Source: Bin87 sp965208015
Lineage (GTDB): Bacteria > Chloroflexota > Dehalococcoidia > Lucifugimonadales > UBA3495
Assembly: GCA_965208015.1 (NCBI GenBank)
Contig: OZ242309.1
Coordinates: 372,001-436,000 of the forward strand
Direction of reading: 5' to 3'
DNA length: 64,000 bases
Part shown: positions 11,151 to 19,228 of the stretch, piece after piece
How positions within the stretch are numbered: the first letter of the stretch is position 1
Layout: each line of letters begins with the position of its first letter
Translations under genes and position numbers: made by a program
The notes under the pieces: model-generated
Seen by the model: only the letters and a program-made list of their open reading frames with translations
Told to the model about the DNA's origin: nothing
The model's database searches: none

Positions 11151-11681
11151 ATGAGAGATATGTACCAGGCAGCAGTTTTCATTCATCTGGCGTCGGCGAT
11201 TGTATGGATCGGCGGCAGCCTGTTCCTGGCATTGGTGCTGATTCCGGTGATGCGGCGCTACGCGCCGGCTCCGGGAAACCCGCCGATATTGCCGCCCGAC
11301 ATGCTGGGAAGCATGGCGCGGCGGTTCCGGGTGATCTCGTGGGTGTGCATCGTCTTGCTGGTGGCCACTGGCCTGTACATCCTGCCCACCCGGTACGGCG
11401 TCGGGTTTGGGGATTTCTTCAGCTTGGGCGGGCACTTCGTGGCGACGTTGCAGGTGAAGGTGGCCCTGGTGGCGGTGGTGATCTGGCTGAGCGCGATGCA
11501 CGATTTCGTCATCGGGCCGTACACCAACCGGCTCATCGAGGCGATGCAGGCGGGAGAGGAGCCGCCCGGTTACCTGCCCTTGCTGCGCCGGTCTGTGGTT
11601 TGGATCGCCCGCATCAACGTGCTGCTGACCATCTTGGTGGTGGTCGTCGCCGTGACGATGACCCGGGGCACACCGGTCTAG
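11151..11681 (+). CDS. CopD-like four-helix integral membrane protein
   Basis: About 176 residues with four predicted transmembrane helices. Conserved histidines occur in AAVFIHLASAIVWIGGS (helix 1) and SAMHDFVIGP (after helix 3), the pattern of the CopD/DUF-type family of copper-export or haem-linked membrane proteins. An in-frame reading extends upstream to 11031, but that part is not membrane-like, so the ATG at 11151 (or 11160) is preferred; no strong Shine-Dalgarno is seen. The next gene, 15 bp downstream, is a molybdopterin-domain protein, suggesting a membrane redox partner. The role in copper handling is not proven. Confidence 0.75.
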   Translation: MRDMYQAAVFIHLASAIVWIGGSLFLALVLIPVMRRYAPAPGNPPILPPDMLGSMARRFRVISWVCIVLLVATGLYILPTRYGVGFGDFFSLGGHFVATLQVKVALVAVVIWLSAMHDFVIGPYTNRLIEAMQAGEEPPGYLPLLRRSVVWIARINVLLTILVVVVAVTMTRGTPV

Positions 11682-11696
11682 CAGGGAGGTGTAAAA

Positions 11697-12209
11697 ATGA
11701 CGCAACCGGAACATGGCGCTGTATATGACGCTCTGCCCGTTTTCGACAACCATCACGGCCGGCCGGAGGTCTGGCCGGGCCTGCGGGTGAACGGGCTTGT
11801 AGAGCGGCCAACGGTGTTCAGCGCCGCGGAGTTGCTGGAGTTGACGCGCCAAACCATCGTGGACGATTTCCGGTGCGTGGACGGTTGGACTGCGCCGGGA
11901 CAGGAGTGGGAAGGGGTTCCGCTGGCTGTCTTGCTGGACACCGTGAAGCCGCTCCCATCCGCACGGTTCGCCGCCATCGCGGCGATGGATTTTAGCGTTG
12001 GTGTCGCGCTGGACGATCCTTCGGGTGTCCTGCTGGCGACGCGGTTGAACGGCGCCGATTTGGCCGCGGAATACGGAGGCCCGTGCCGCCTGGTGAGCGT
12101 CGGGCAAGCGTGCTACGCCAGCGTGAAGTGGGTCGACAGCATCACGTTGACCGATGTGGCTCCGCAAGAGACGGCCCGGGAAATAGCTATGGCGCGGAAC
12201 TCTGGCTAG
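11697..12209 (+). CDS. molybdopterin-binding oxidoreductase domain protein (sulfite-oxidase fold)
   Basis: 170 residues forming a stand-alone sulfite-oxidase-type Moco domain: RVNGLVERPTVFSAAELLEL, then DFRCVDGWT with the probable molybdenum-ligating Cys, then WEGVPLAVLLD, and a later AEYGGPCRLV. It is shorter than MsrP/YedY and lacks a Tat signal, so it would be cytoplasmic unless exported with its neighbour. The Shine-Dalgarno GGGAGGTG precedes the ATG. The gene follows the CopD-like membrane gene by 15 bp; together they may form a small membrane-linked reductase. The electron donor and substrate are unknown. Confidence 0.82.
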   Translation: MTQPEHGAVYDALPVFDNHHGRPEVWPGLRVNGLVERPTVFSAAELLELTRQTIVDDFRCVDGWTAPGQEWEGVPLAVLLDTVKPLPSARFAAIAAMDFSVGVALDDPSGVLLATRLNGADLAAEYGGPCRLVSVGQACYASVKWVDSITLTDVAPQETAREIAMARNSG

Positions 12210-12267
12210 CGCATTCGGATCGGAATGCATGGCCCATGGAGCGCTTGCACGGTGGGACCAGACTTGA

Positions 12268-12993
12268 TTAGCGGTCGAGATCGCGAAAGCGGTAGCCGAG
12301 GCCGCGTTCGCTTAGGATGTACGCCGGGTTGCGCGGGTCGCGTTCCAGCTTTTGCCGCAAGTAGGTGACGTAGGTGCGCACGTACTGGTGCTCGCCGCGA
12401 TACTCCGGGCCCCAGACTCGTTCCAGAAGAGTGTCGTGGGTGAGCAACTGGCCGGGGTTGCTGACCAACTGGTAGAGCAGGCGGTATTCCGTGGGACGGA
12501 GATGCATTCCCGCACCGCCGGCCACGACCATGCTCTGGTCAAAGTCGATGGTCAGCCAGTCATCGACGACGACTTCTTGCAGGCGAGGCGGTTCGGCGGC
12601 TTTCAGGGCTGACAAATCCGCGCGGCGGAACAGGGCGCGAATCCGCGAGGCCAGTTCCCGGGGGCTGAAGGGCTTGGTGATGTAGTCGTCAGCGCCAAGG
12701 TCCAGACCGGCCACGCGGTCGGCTTCGTCGCCGCGGACGGTGACGAAGATTACCGGGACCGATGACTCAGACCGGATGCGACGCAGGGTCTCGAACCCGT
12801 CCATCTCGGGCATCATCACGTCGAGGACGACGAGATCCACGGGATGACCGTCATCCAGGGTTTCGAGGGCCTGGGCTCCGTTTTCGGCGGTGACGACGTT
12901 GTAGCCTTCGACCTCCAGGTTCATGGCGGTGAAGCGGACGATGTGAGGCTCGTCGTCTACCACCATTATGGTTCGCCGGTCGGAGGTGGTCAT
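12268..12993 (-). CDS. OmpR/PhoB-family response regulator
   Basis: DNA-binding output of a two-component system. 241 residues: receiver domain (about 8-120) with acidic pocket DD13-14, phosphoacceptor Asp58 in VVLDVMMPEMDG and Lys in ITKPFSP, then a winged-helix Trans_Reg_C domain (about 145-238, LRPTEYRLLYQLVSNPGQLLTHDTLLERVWG). Its ATG overlaps the stop of the upstream histidine kinase by 4 nt (ATGA), so the pair is translationally coupled. The target genes are not visible; inverted repeats in the divergent region upstream of the kinase are candidates. Confidence 0.96.
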   Translation of the reverse strand: MTTSDRRTIMVVDDEPHIVRFTAMNLEVEGYNVVTAENGAQALETLDDGHPVDLVVLDVMMPEMDGFETLRRIRSESSVPVIFVTVRGDEADRVAGLDLGADDYITKPFSPRELASRIRALFRRADLSALKAAEPPRLQEVVVDDWLTIDFDQSMVVAGGAGMHLRPTEYRLLYQLVSNPGQLLTHDTLLERVWGPEYRGEHQYVRTYVTYLRQKLERDPRNPAYILSERGLGYRFRDLDR

Positions 12994-14579
12994 GAAGAGG
13001 CGCCGATGCCGTTGGGCAGTGTGATGGTGAAGGCGGAGCCGGCGCCGGGCTCGCTCTGCACTGAGATATCGCCGTGGTGGGCCTTCATTATGGCGTCGCA
13101 GATGTACAGGCCCAGTCCCATGCCCCGAGGGTGGGTGGAGGCCAGGCTCTGGGAGCGGTGGAAACGCTCGAAGATGCGGCGGGTTTCCCAGCGCGGTACA
13201 CCCATGCCGGCATCGCGGACGGTTACCCGCACGGCGCCATGGTTGTCATGCTCCCCGGAAACGACCACGGGGCCGCCATCCGGCGAGTATTTCACGGCGT
13301 TGTCCACGAGGTTGACCAGCACCTGCTCCAGCAGGCCGGGGTCGCCGGTTATCGGTGGCAGATCTCCCGGGAAGGACACTGACAGCGAGTGCATTTTCGA
13401 GGTCGGTTGGAGACGTTCGATGACCTTCTCGGACATGCCGGCCATATTGACCTGCTCTAGGCTCAAGGGCAGAGCGCCAGCCTCCAGCCGGGACGCCAGG
13501 AGCAGGCGGTCCATCAGCAGGCTCATGCGGTCGGTCTCTTCCTCGATGGCTTCGAAACTGCGGCGCAGGGTGTCGCCGTCCCATTGGGCGTCGGGCCGGG
13601 ACAGGGTGTTGGTGTAGCCCTTGATGATGGCCAGCGGGGTTTGCAGCTGGTGTTCCAGCATGGACAGAAAGGTTGACCGCATCTCCTCGGTCTCGCGCAC
13701 GCGGGTCATGTCCCGGACGTTGACCACCGCGTTGAGCGGAGCCATTTCGGGAGAGCGCACCACCGAATAGACGAGGGCGACCTCGGTCCGCTGACCCGTG
13801 GAGGAACGGGCGGCGGCGGCAAGTTCAGTGACGTTGCCTTCCAAACCGGCGGCGGCCTGGTGAGCATGGAGCATGGGGCAACGGCCGGGGCAGATGGGCC
13901 GTCCCTCGCGGTCCCGCCAGTTGAGGGCTACGGCGCAAGGCAGGCCCAACAGTTCCTCACCCGGCCGCCCCAGCATGCGTTCCATGGCGGGATTAACGCT
14001 GACGATGCGGCGATCGGCGTCCACAGTGTAGATGCCGTCGGCGCTGCCCTCCAGGATCGATTCAACCCGCTGCTTCTCCTGGGTGAGCAGGTGGGCGAGG
14101 CGAGCCGACTGAACGGCGATGGCCGCCTGCTCGGCGAACGCGGCCAGGACCGGTGGGTCGAGTTGGGAGAAGTTGGCCGCCTCGGAGGAACGGAGCACGA
14201 AGATCAATCCCACGGTTTCGTCGTTGGTGTACAGCGGGACGGCCATGACCGGGTTCTGCATTTCGCCGGTGGTGGAGATGGGCAGAGCGGATTGGGGAAA
14301 CAGCGCGGAAAGGAGCGCGAACTGCTCACGGCTGAGGGCGAGGTCGGGGATGGCCTCGTTGAGCAAAGGCCGGATGCGCGCGATCTGGGGGCCGTCCAGG
14401 CCATAGGCGCCGGTGACCACGAAGCGGCGCACCGCGTCGTCCCAGGTGGCGACCACCGCGGCGCTGCCACCCAGGGCGCGCACGGCGTTGCGCAGGATGC
14501 CCTCCAGTTCTGGCTGAAGCTCGACGGCGTTGTCGTCGGTTCGCCCAACAGGGTTCCAATTGAAATAGCGGGTGACCAT
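12990..14579 (-). CDS. soluble GAF-PAS sensor histidine kinase
   Basis: 529 residues with no transmembrane segment. A GAF-like domain (about 15-165) is followed by a PAS domain (about 168-290) containing a small Cys cluster (CPGRCPM), HisKA with the phosphoacceptor His in LEHQLQTPLAIIKGYTN (about residue 310), and a HATPase_c domain with the N box VNLVDNAVKYS, DAGMGVP and GMGLGLYIC. The Cys cluster and GAF suggest sensing of a cytoplasmic small molecule or redox state, but the signal is unknown. The gene is divergent from the fmdB-groES-groEL genes and overlaps its regulator. Confidence 0.95.
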   Translation of the reverse strand: MVTRYFNWNPVGRTDDNAVELQPELEGILRNAVRALGGSAAVVATWDDAVRRFVVTGAYGLDGPQIARIRPLLNEAIPDLALSREQFALLSALFPQSALPISTTGEMQNPVMAVPLYTNDETVGLIFVLRSSEAANFSQLDPPVLAAFAEQAAIAVQSARLAHLLTQEKQRVESILEGSADGIYTVDADRRIVSVNPAMERMLGRPGEELLGLPCAVALNWRDREGRPICPGRCPMLHAHQAAAGLEGNVTELAAAARSSTGQRTEVALVYSVVRSPEMAPLNAVVNVRDMTRVRETEEMRSTFLSMLEHQLQTPLAIIKGYTNTLSRPDAQWDGDTLRRSFEAIEEETDRMSLLMDRLLLASRLEAGALPLSLEQVNMAGMSEKVIERLQPTSKMHSLSVSFPGDLPPITGDPGLLEQVLVNLVDNAVKYSPDGGPVVVSGEHDNHGAVRVTVRDAGMGVPRWETRRIFERFHRSQSLASTHPRGMGLGLYICDAIMKAHHGDISVQSEPGAGSAFTITLPNGIGASS

Positions 14580-14586
14580 GGCACGA

Positions 14587-14695
14587 CCGAACGTTTGCAG
14601 TGTGCAGCGATTTTCAACGCAATTTTAACATTAAGGCCATTGGAAAACGTTCGGAGGCGGGTGAGAATAGATGGCAAGCCTAGCCGGCCGAACGT
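14587..14695. promoter_or_regulatory. repeated CCGAACGT half-sites in the divergent kinase/groES region
   Basis: CCGAACGTTT at 14587-14596 is repeated as an exact inverted copy, AAACGTTCGG, at 14645-14654. A third partial copy, CCGAACGT, is at 14688-14695. All lie in the 140-bp gap between the kinase gene and fmdB. They look like binding sites for a regulator of one or both transcripts. No classical CIRCE element is present. Which protein binds is unknown. Confidence 0.45.
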
Positions 14696-14719
14696 ACCGG
14701 CCGATGCAAGGAGGTACAA

Positions 14720-14905
14720 ATGCCAAGGTACGTATACCGGTGTACTGCGTGTGACCACGAGTACGATCAGAGACAAAGTTTCGGCGCGTCGTCGGAAGGG
14801 GAATGCCCCGAATGTTCCGGCCTCGCCCGACGTGTGTTCCACCCGGTGCCGGTGATCTACAAGGGATCCGGTTTTTACACCACGGACTACGCACGCAAGA
14901 AGTAG
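14720..14905 (+). CDS. FmdB-family zinc-ribbon regulatory protein
   Basis: 61 residues beginning MPRYVYRCTACDHEYD with two CxxC pairs (CTAC, CPEC), the hallmark of the FmdB/CxxC_CXXC_SSSS putative regulatory family. It ends with YKGSGFYTTDYARKK, as usual for the family. A strong AAGGAGG precedes the ATG. It is the first gene before groES-groEL, a position seen for fmdB genes in several phyla. Biochemical function is unknown. Confidence 0.9.
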   Translation: MPRYVYRCTACDHEYDQRQSFGASSEGECPECSGLARRVFHPVPVIYKGSGFYTTDYARKK

Positions 14906-14966
14906 CCGCTTCCCATCAGGGGTCGCGGATCAACCAGGCCAACAACACAACGCAAGGAGGCATTCA

Positions 14967-15257
14967 GTGGCCACTTTCACACCACTCGGTGAGCGCATCG
15001 TCATCAAGCCGACGGAACAGGAAGCCCAGACCCGCGGCGGCATCCTTTTGCCGGACACCGCCAAGGAGAAGCCGCAGGAAGGCGAAGTCGTCGCCGTTGG
15101 GCCCGGCCGGGCCTCTGACGATGGCAGCCGTATCCCCATGGAACTTTCCGTGGGCGACAAGGTCATCTACTCGAAGTACGCCGGCACGGAGTACGAAGAC
15201 GGCGACGAAGAGTACCTGATCATGCGCGAGTCGGACGTGCTCGCCAAGATCGGCTAA
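14967..15257 (+). CDS. groES: co-chaperonin GroES (Hsp10)
   Basis: 96-residue lid of the GroEL chaperonin. It has the N-terminal TPLGERIVIKP strand, the mobile loop around EAQTRGGILLPDTAKEKPQ, and the C-terminal KYAGTEYEDGDEEYLIMRESDVLAKI. Translation starts at GTG with AAGGAGG 6 nt upstream. It lies 46 bp ahead of groEL and shares its transcript. Confidence 0.98.
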   Translation: MATFTPLGERIVIKPTEQEAQTRGGILLPDTAKEKPQEGEVVAVGPGRASDDGSRIPMELSVGDKVIYSKYAGTEYEDGDEEYLIMRESDVLAKIG

Positions 15258-15303
15258 CACCAACTACCTGAGATCCAAACACACCCAACCGAGGAGAAAC
15301 GCA

Positions 15304-16923
15304 ATGCCCGCAAAGAAGATGGCGTACTCCGAAGAGGCCCGCAAGTCGCTGCGATCCGGCATCGACACCCTGGCTGACTCGGTCAAGATTACCCTGGGCC
15401 CTCGGGGCCGCAACGTCGTGCTGGACAAGAAGTTCGGCCCGCCGCAGGTCTGCTCCGACGGCGTGACCATCGCCAAGGAAATCGAGCTTCCCGACGCCTT
15501 CGAGAACATGGGCGCCCAGCTGCTCAAGGAAGCCGCCACCAAGACCAACGACGCCGCCGGCGACGGCACCACCACCAGTATCGTGCTGTCCCAAGCCATC
15601 ATCAACGAAGGCTTCAAGAACGTTACTGCCGGCGCGAACCCCATGGCCATCAAGCGCGGCATCGAGCGCGCGGTTGGCCAGATCGTGACCGAGCTCCAGT
15701 CGATGTCCCAGCCCGTGGAGACCCGCGAGCGCATCGGCCAGGTTGCCTCCCTGTCCGCCCACGAGGACGCCATCGGCGAGACCATTGCCGAGGCGATGGA
15801 AAAGGTCGGCAAGGACGGGGTCATCACCGTGGAAGAGTCCCGCGGCCTGACGGACGAGATCGAGTACGTGGAAGGCATGCAGGTCGACCGCGGTTACATC
15901 TCGCCTTACTTCATCACCAACAGCGACCGCATGGAATCGGCCATCGAAGATCCCTTCGTCATCATCACCGATAAGAAGATCTCCGCCGTTGCCGACCTGG
16001 TCCCGGCCTTGGAGAAGCTGCTCCAGGTGGGACAGAAGAATGCCGTCATAGTCGCTGAGGACGTCGACGGCGAGGCCCTGGCCACGCTGGTGGTCAACAA
16101 GCTGCGCGGCATCATGAACGTGCTGGCCGTCAAGGCCCCCGGCTTCGGCGACCGCCGCAAGGCCATGCTGGAAGACATCGCCATCCTGACCGGCGGCACC
16201 GTCATCAGCGAAGAGACCGGCCGCCGGCTGGACTCCGCCACCATCGACGACTTCGGCCGCGCCCGCCGCGTCGCGTCCACCAAGGACGACACCACCATCG
16301 TTGAGGGTCATGGTTCCGAGGACGGCATCCAGGCCCGCATCAACCAGATCAAGGCCCAGATCGAAGACACGACCTCCGAGTACGACCGCGAGAAGCTGCA
16401 GGAGCGGATGGCCAAGCTGTCCGGCGGCGTGGCCGTGATCAAGGTTGGCGCCGCCACCGAGATCGAGCTCAAGGAGCGCAAGGCCCGTGTCGAGGACGCG
16501 CTGTCCGCCACCCGTTCGGCGGTGGAAGAGGGCATCGTCCCGGGCGGCGGAGTCGCCCTGGTTCGCGCCCAGCGCGCCCTGGAAGGCGTCGGCGGCCTGA
16601 CCGGCGACGAGGTGGTTGGCCTCAACATCATCCGGCACTCGCTGGAGCAGCCGCTGAAGATCATCGTCGAGAACGCCGGCGGCGAAGGCGCCGTGGTGCT
16701 GCACGACGTCAAGGACCAGTCCGATGACTACGGCTACGACGCCGAGGTCAGCGAGTTCGGCCCGATGCTCGAGCGCGGCATCATCGATCCGGTCAAGGTG
16801 ACCCGCTCCGCGCTGCAAAATGCAGCCTCCGTGGCGGCCATGGTGCTCACCACCGAGTCCATGATCACCGAGATCCCTGAGCCCACGCCGGCGATGCCGG
16901 CGGCCCCGCCGATGGACTTCTAG
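15304..16923 (+). CDS. groEL: chaperonin GroEL (Hsp60)
   Basis: ATP-driven 60-kDa folding chaperonin, 539 residues. Family motifs are ITLGPRGRNVVLDKKFGPP, the ATP-site GDGTTT and the C-terminal equatorial block EEGIVPGGGVALVRA. The usual Gly-Gly-Met tail is absent; the protein ends in a short Pro/Ala sequence, PAMPAAPPMDF. The GGM tail lines the cavity and aids folding rates in other species, so its loss is a mild oddity. A clear terminator follows at 16953. Confidence 0.98.
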   Translation: MPAKKMAYSEEARKSLRSGIDTLADSVKITLGPRGRNVVLDKKFGPPQVCSDGVTIAKEIELPDAFENMGAQLLKEAATKTNDAAGDGTTTSIVLSQAIINEGFKNVTAGANPMAIKRGIERAVGQIVTELQSMSQPVETRERIGQVASLSAHEDAIGETIAEAMEKVGKDGVITVEESRGLTDEIEYVEGMQVDRGYISPYFITNSDRMESAIEDPFVIITDKKISAVADLVPALEKLLQVGQKNAVIVAEDVDGEALATLVVNKLRGIMNVLAVKAPGFGDRRKAMLEDIAILTGGTVISEETGRRLDSATIDDFGRARRVASTKDDTTIVEGHGSEDGIQARINQIKAQIEDTTSEYDREKLQERMAKLSGGVAVIKVGAATEIELKERKARVEDALSATRSAVEEGIVPGGGVALVRAQRALEGVGGLTGDEVVGLNIIRHSLEQPLKIIVENAGGEGAVVLHDVKDQSDDYGYDAEVSEFGPMLERGIIDPVKVTRSALQNAASVAAMVLTTESMITEIPEPTPAMPAAPPMDF

Positions 16924-16952
16924 TCTCCGGCGAACCCATCCAGGGAAAGCGG

Positions 16953-16990
16953 ACCGGGGCGGTTATTGCAACCGCCCCGGTCAAATTTTT
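16953..16990 (+). terminator. rho-independent terminator of the groES-groEL transcript
   Basis: A perfect 12-bp GC-rich stem (16953-16964 with 16970-16981), a 5-nt loop, then a short run containing five consecutive T residues. Confidence 0.88.
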
Positions 16991-17172
16991 GTCGCGTCGT
17001 TGTACCCATACCCCGGATGGGAGTAATATTACCCCTGTGATTGTATTCTGCATAGACTTGGGCGCTGCTGGCGTCCTCTGAGTCGCTCCATCCGAGGCCG
17101 TCACTGAACAGATCGTTTTCGCGCCGCCTGCTGGCCTGGCACCCGCCGACGCCCTTCTTCTACGGATGGCTG

Positions 17173-18477
17173 GTGCTGGGCATGGCCTGTCTTTCCTCCG
17201 CCACCGGGGCCAGCGTGTCCCAGGTGGTGATGGGGGCCATCCAAGTGTACATTGCGGACGACACCGGGTGGGACATCGGGACGCTGTCCATCGCGGTGAC
17301 CGCCGGCACCTGGCTTTCGGGAATATTGGCGCCATTCGCCGGCGCGTTGGCGGACCGATACGGTCCCCGGGTACTGACCACGGTGGGGCTGGTGGTGGTC
17401 GGGTGCGCGCTGCTGGCGATTTCGGCGGTGAACACCAACACTCCGTGGCCGTTCTTCGCGGCCTACATCGTCGCCAGGACGGTGAGCAATCCTTTCCTGA
17501 TCGGAATTGTCCCTCGGGCGGCGACGGTCAACTTCTTTCGCCGCCGGCGGGGGGTCACGCTGGCTATCAACGGCATGGCGCGTCCCGTAGGCGGCGCGAT
17601 CAACATTCAAATCATTTCATTGATTGCGGCCACGCACAGTTGGCGGGCCTCCTACGGATACGTCGGGTTGTTCATGCTGGTGCTGACCGTGCCGGTATTC
17701 CTCATCATGCGCCGGACACCGGAAGAGATCGGCATGCTTCCGGACGGAGACCGGCCAGCCCCTGGATCTGATCCGGCAGCCCAGTCTGCCGGCGGAAGGC
17801 GGGCGGGCCGGCGTCCGTCGGCGGGGGCGCCGGAGTTCAGTTGGACCGCTAGAGAGGCAATGAAAACCCGCGCGTACTGGTGCATTGCCGGCACTGCGGT
17901 GCTGGCCATCATAGCGTCGGCGGGATTGGGTTACATCCTGGTGCCTTTTCTCGTCAGCGAGTCGGGTCCGGGCTTGACGAATCCCCAGGCTGTGGGCGTG
18001 GGCGCCCTGGGCGCCGTTCTGGCCATGACCACCTTGGTCTGGGGGTTCATGGCGGACAGGTTCGGTCCCCGACCGTGCATGGTGGCGACCATTTCCGGGG
18101 CGGTGCTTTCCGGCGTGTTCCTGGCCACCGGCGTGCACTCGGTGTGGACCGCCTACCTGTTTGCCGTGTTGTGGGGGTTTTTCTCCAACACCGTGGGAAC
18201 TCTGGAGCACATGCTGTTGGCGCAGTATTTCGGGCGCGGGTCCTTCGGGGCGATACTGGGCTCACTGGGACCGCTGCAAACCGGGGCGTTGGGCGCGGCC
18301 CCGGTGTTCGGCAGTTACCTGCTGACGTTCACGCATAGTTACAGCGTGGTATTCATCGTGTTGATGGCGATGTATGCCGGGGCCGGTATGCTCATCCTCC
18401 TGGCCAAGGCGCCGCGGCTGCCACCCCGGGCGACTGAAGGGCAAGCCGATGCCAGCGTTGCCGCGGCAACGGTATAA
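17173..18477 (+). CDS. major facilitator superfamily transporter
   Basis: Membrane transporter with about 12 helices, 434 residues from the GTG at 17173, with a central cytoplasmic loop rich in Gly/Arg/Pro (about residues 195-220). It has the MFS loop-2 motif GALADRYGPRVLTT and the related GFMADRFGPRPCMV in the second half. The layout resembles the monocarboxylate/oxalate-formate antiporter subgroup. The true start is probably upstream: codons from 17104 read in frame without a stop and encode a typical MFS lead-in ending PTPFFYGWLVLGMAC, but the only initiator there is a CTG with GAGG before it. The substrate is unknown. Confidence 0.88.
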   Translation: MLGMACLSSATGASVSQVVMGAIQVYIADDTGWDIGTLSIAVTAGTWLSGILAPFAGALADRYGPRVLTTVGLVVVGCALLAISAVNTNTPWPFFAAYIVARTVSNPFLIGIVPRAATVNFFRRRRGVTLAINGMARPVGGAINIQIISLIAATHSWRASYGYVGLFMLVLTVPVFLIMRRTPEEIGMLPDGDRPAPGSDPAAQSAGGRRAGRRPSAGAPEFSWTAREAMKTRAYWCIAGTAVLAIIASAGLGYILVPFLVSESGPGLTNPQAVGVGALGAVLAMTTLVWGFMADRFGPRPCMVATISGAVLSGVFLATGVHSVWTAYLFAVLWGFFSNTVGTLEHMLLAQYFGRGSFGAILGSLGPLQTGALGAAPVFGSYLLTFTHSYSVVFIVLMAMYAGAGMLILLAKAPRLPPRATEGQADASVAAATV

Positions 18478-18508
18478 TCCCAGCGAACAAACCTACGGAG
18501 GCATACTT

Positions 18509-18901
18509 ATGGCCAACAGCGAGTACATGAACCCCAGTGGAATCGCGGACCCCTCGGCGTCGGGTTTCACGGCAGTGGTGAAGGCGGGCAACACCGTCTA
18601 CATCGCCGGCATGGTCGCCCAGGATGAGAACGGCAACGTGGTCGGTGCGGGTGACACGGAGGCGCAGACGCGGCAGATCTGGCGGAACATCGAGGTGGCG
18701 GTCAAGGCTGCCGGCGGGTCGCTGGCGGATATCGTCAAGACGACCACCTACGTTACCGGCATCGAGCACGGCGCGGCGGTGCGTGCGGTTCGGAACGAGC
18801 TTTTCCCCAGCAACCCGCCGACGAGCACGCTGCTTGTGGTAAGCGAGTTGGCGAACCCGGCTTACGTGGTGGAGATCGAGTCGATCGCCGTGGTGGGGTA
18901 A
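18509..18901 (+). CDS. RidA/YjgF/UK114-family protein
   Basis: 130 residues of the Rid family, trimeric enzymes that hydrolyse reactive enamines/imines or act in related catabolic steps. Conserved features are YIAGMVAQDENGNVVG, QTRQIWRNIEVAVKAAGGSLADIVKTTTYVT and the C-terminal VEIESIAVV. The Rid catalytic Arg is normally in a SxxRP-type context near residue 105; here the aligned stretch reads NPPTSTLLVV, with Thr-Ser in place of Arg, so this is probably not an archetypal RidA deaminase. The start is set by ACGGAGG 7 nt upstream of the ATG. Confidence 0.87.
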   Translation: MANSEYMNPSGIADPSASGFTAVVKAGNTVYIAGMVAQDENGNVVGAGDTEAQTRQIWRNIEVAVKAAGGSLADIVKTTTYVTGIEHGAAVRAVRNELFPSNPPTSTLLVVSELANPAYVVEIESIAVVG

Positions 18902-18912
18902 CAAAGCAACCC

Positions 18913-18955
18913 AACCCGTCCCTTCAGCAAACCATGCCAGGGGCGGGTTCTTCCT
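18913..18955 (+). terminator. probable terminator after the RidA-family gene
   Basis: A 10-bp stem (18913-18922 with 18940-18949, one G-T pair) with a 17-nt loop is followed by a T/C-rich run. It separates the Rid gene from the hicAB module. Confidence 0.55.
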
Positions 18956-18961
18956 TCAGTA

Positions 18962-19228
18962 GTGACGGTATCATTGCGCCGCCGGCATCGGGCAACGCTG
19001 GCGGCGATATTTGCCCAACCTACCCGGGCGAATATCCGCTGGGATGATGTTGAGTCGCTGCTGCTGGCCTGCGGCGCTTACCTTGAAGAAGGGGCAGGTT
19101 CGAGGGTACGTGTAGAGTTGAACAACGTAGGCACCACTTTCCCCAGACCACATCCGGGGAATGAGACAGGTAAAGGGGCGGTAACGTCCGTACGTCGGTT
19201 TCTAACCAGAGCTGGAGTTACGCCATGA
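18962..19228 (+). CDS. hicA: HicA-like mRNA interferase toxin (module 1)
   Basis: 88 residues of the HicA toxin family (dsRBD-like fold). Typical features are RHRATLAAIF at the start, NIRWDDVESLLLACGA, the glycine-rich GSRVRVEL strand, and the catalytic-type His in FPRPHPG, ending VRRFLTRAGV. GTG at 18962 is used; TTG at 18974 is an alternative. The stop overlaps the antitoxin ATG by 4 nt, the standard hicA-hicB order. The toxin would cleave mRNA when free of HicB. Confidence 0.88.
   Translation: MTVSLRRRHRATLAAIFAQPTRANIRWDDVESLLLACGAYLEEGAGSRVRVELNNVGTTFPRPHPGNETGKGAVTSVRRFLTRAGVTP

Noticed and set aside
14587..14654. LexA/DinR SOS box in the CCGAACGTTT repeats
   Set aside because: A LexA box needs CGAAC-N4-GTTCG closely spaced; here the inverted halves are 48 bp apart.
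14580..14719. CIRCE operator before the chaperonin genes
   Set aside because: No TTAGCACTC-N9-GAGTGCTAA-like sequence is present; only the CCGAACGT repeats are seen.
15220..16818. Long minus-strand frame opposite groEL
   Set aside because: Antisense shadow; groEL is unambiguous and its reading shows normal family motifs.
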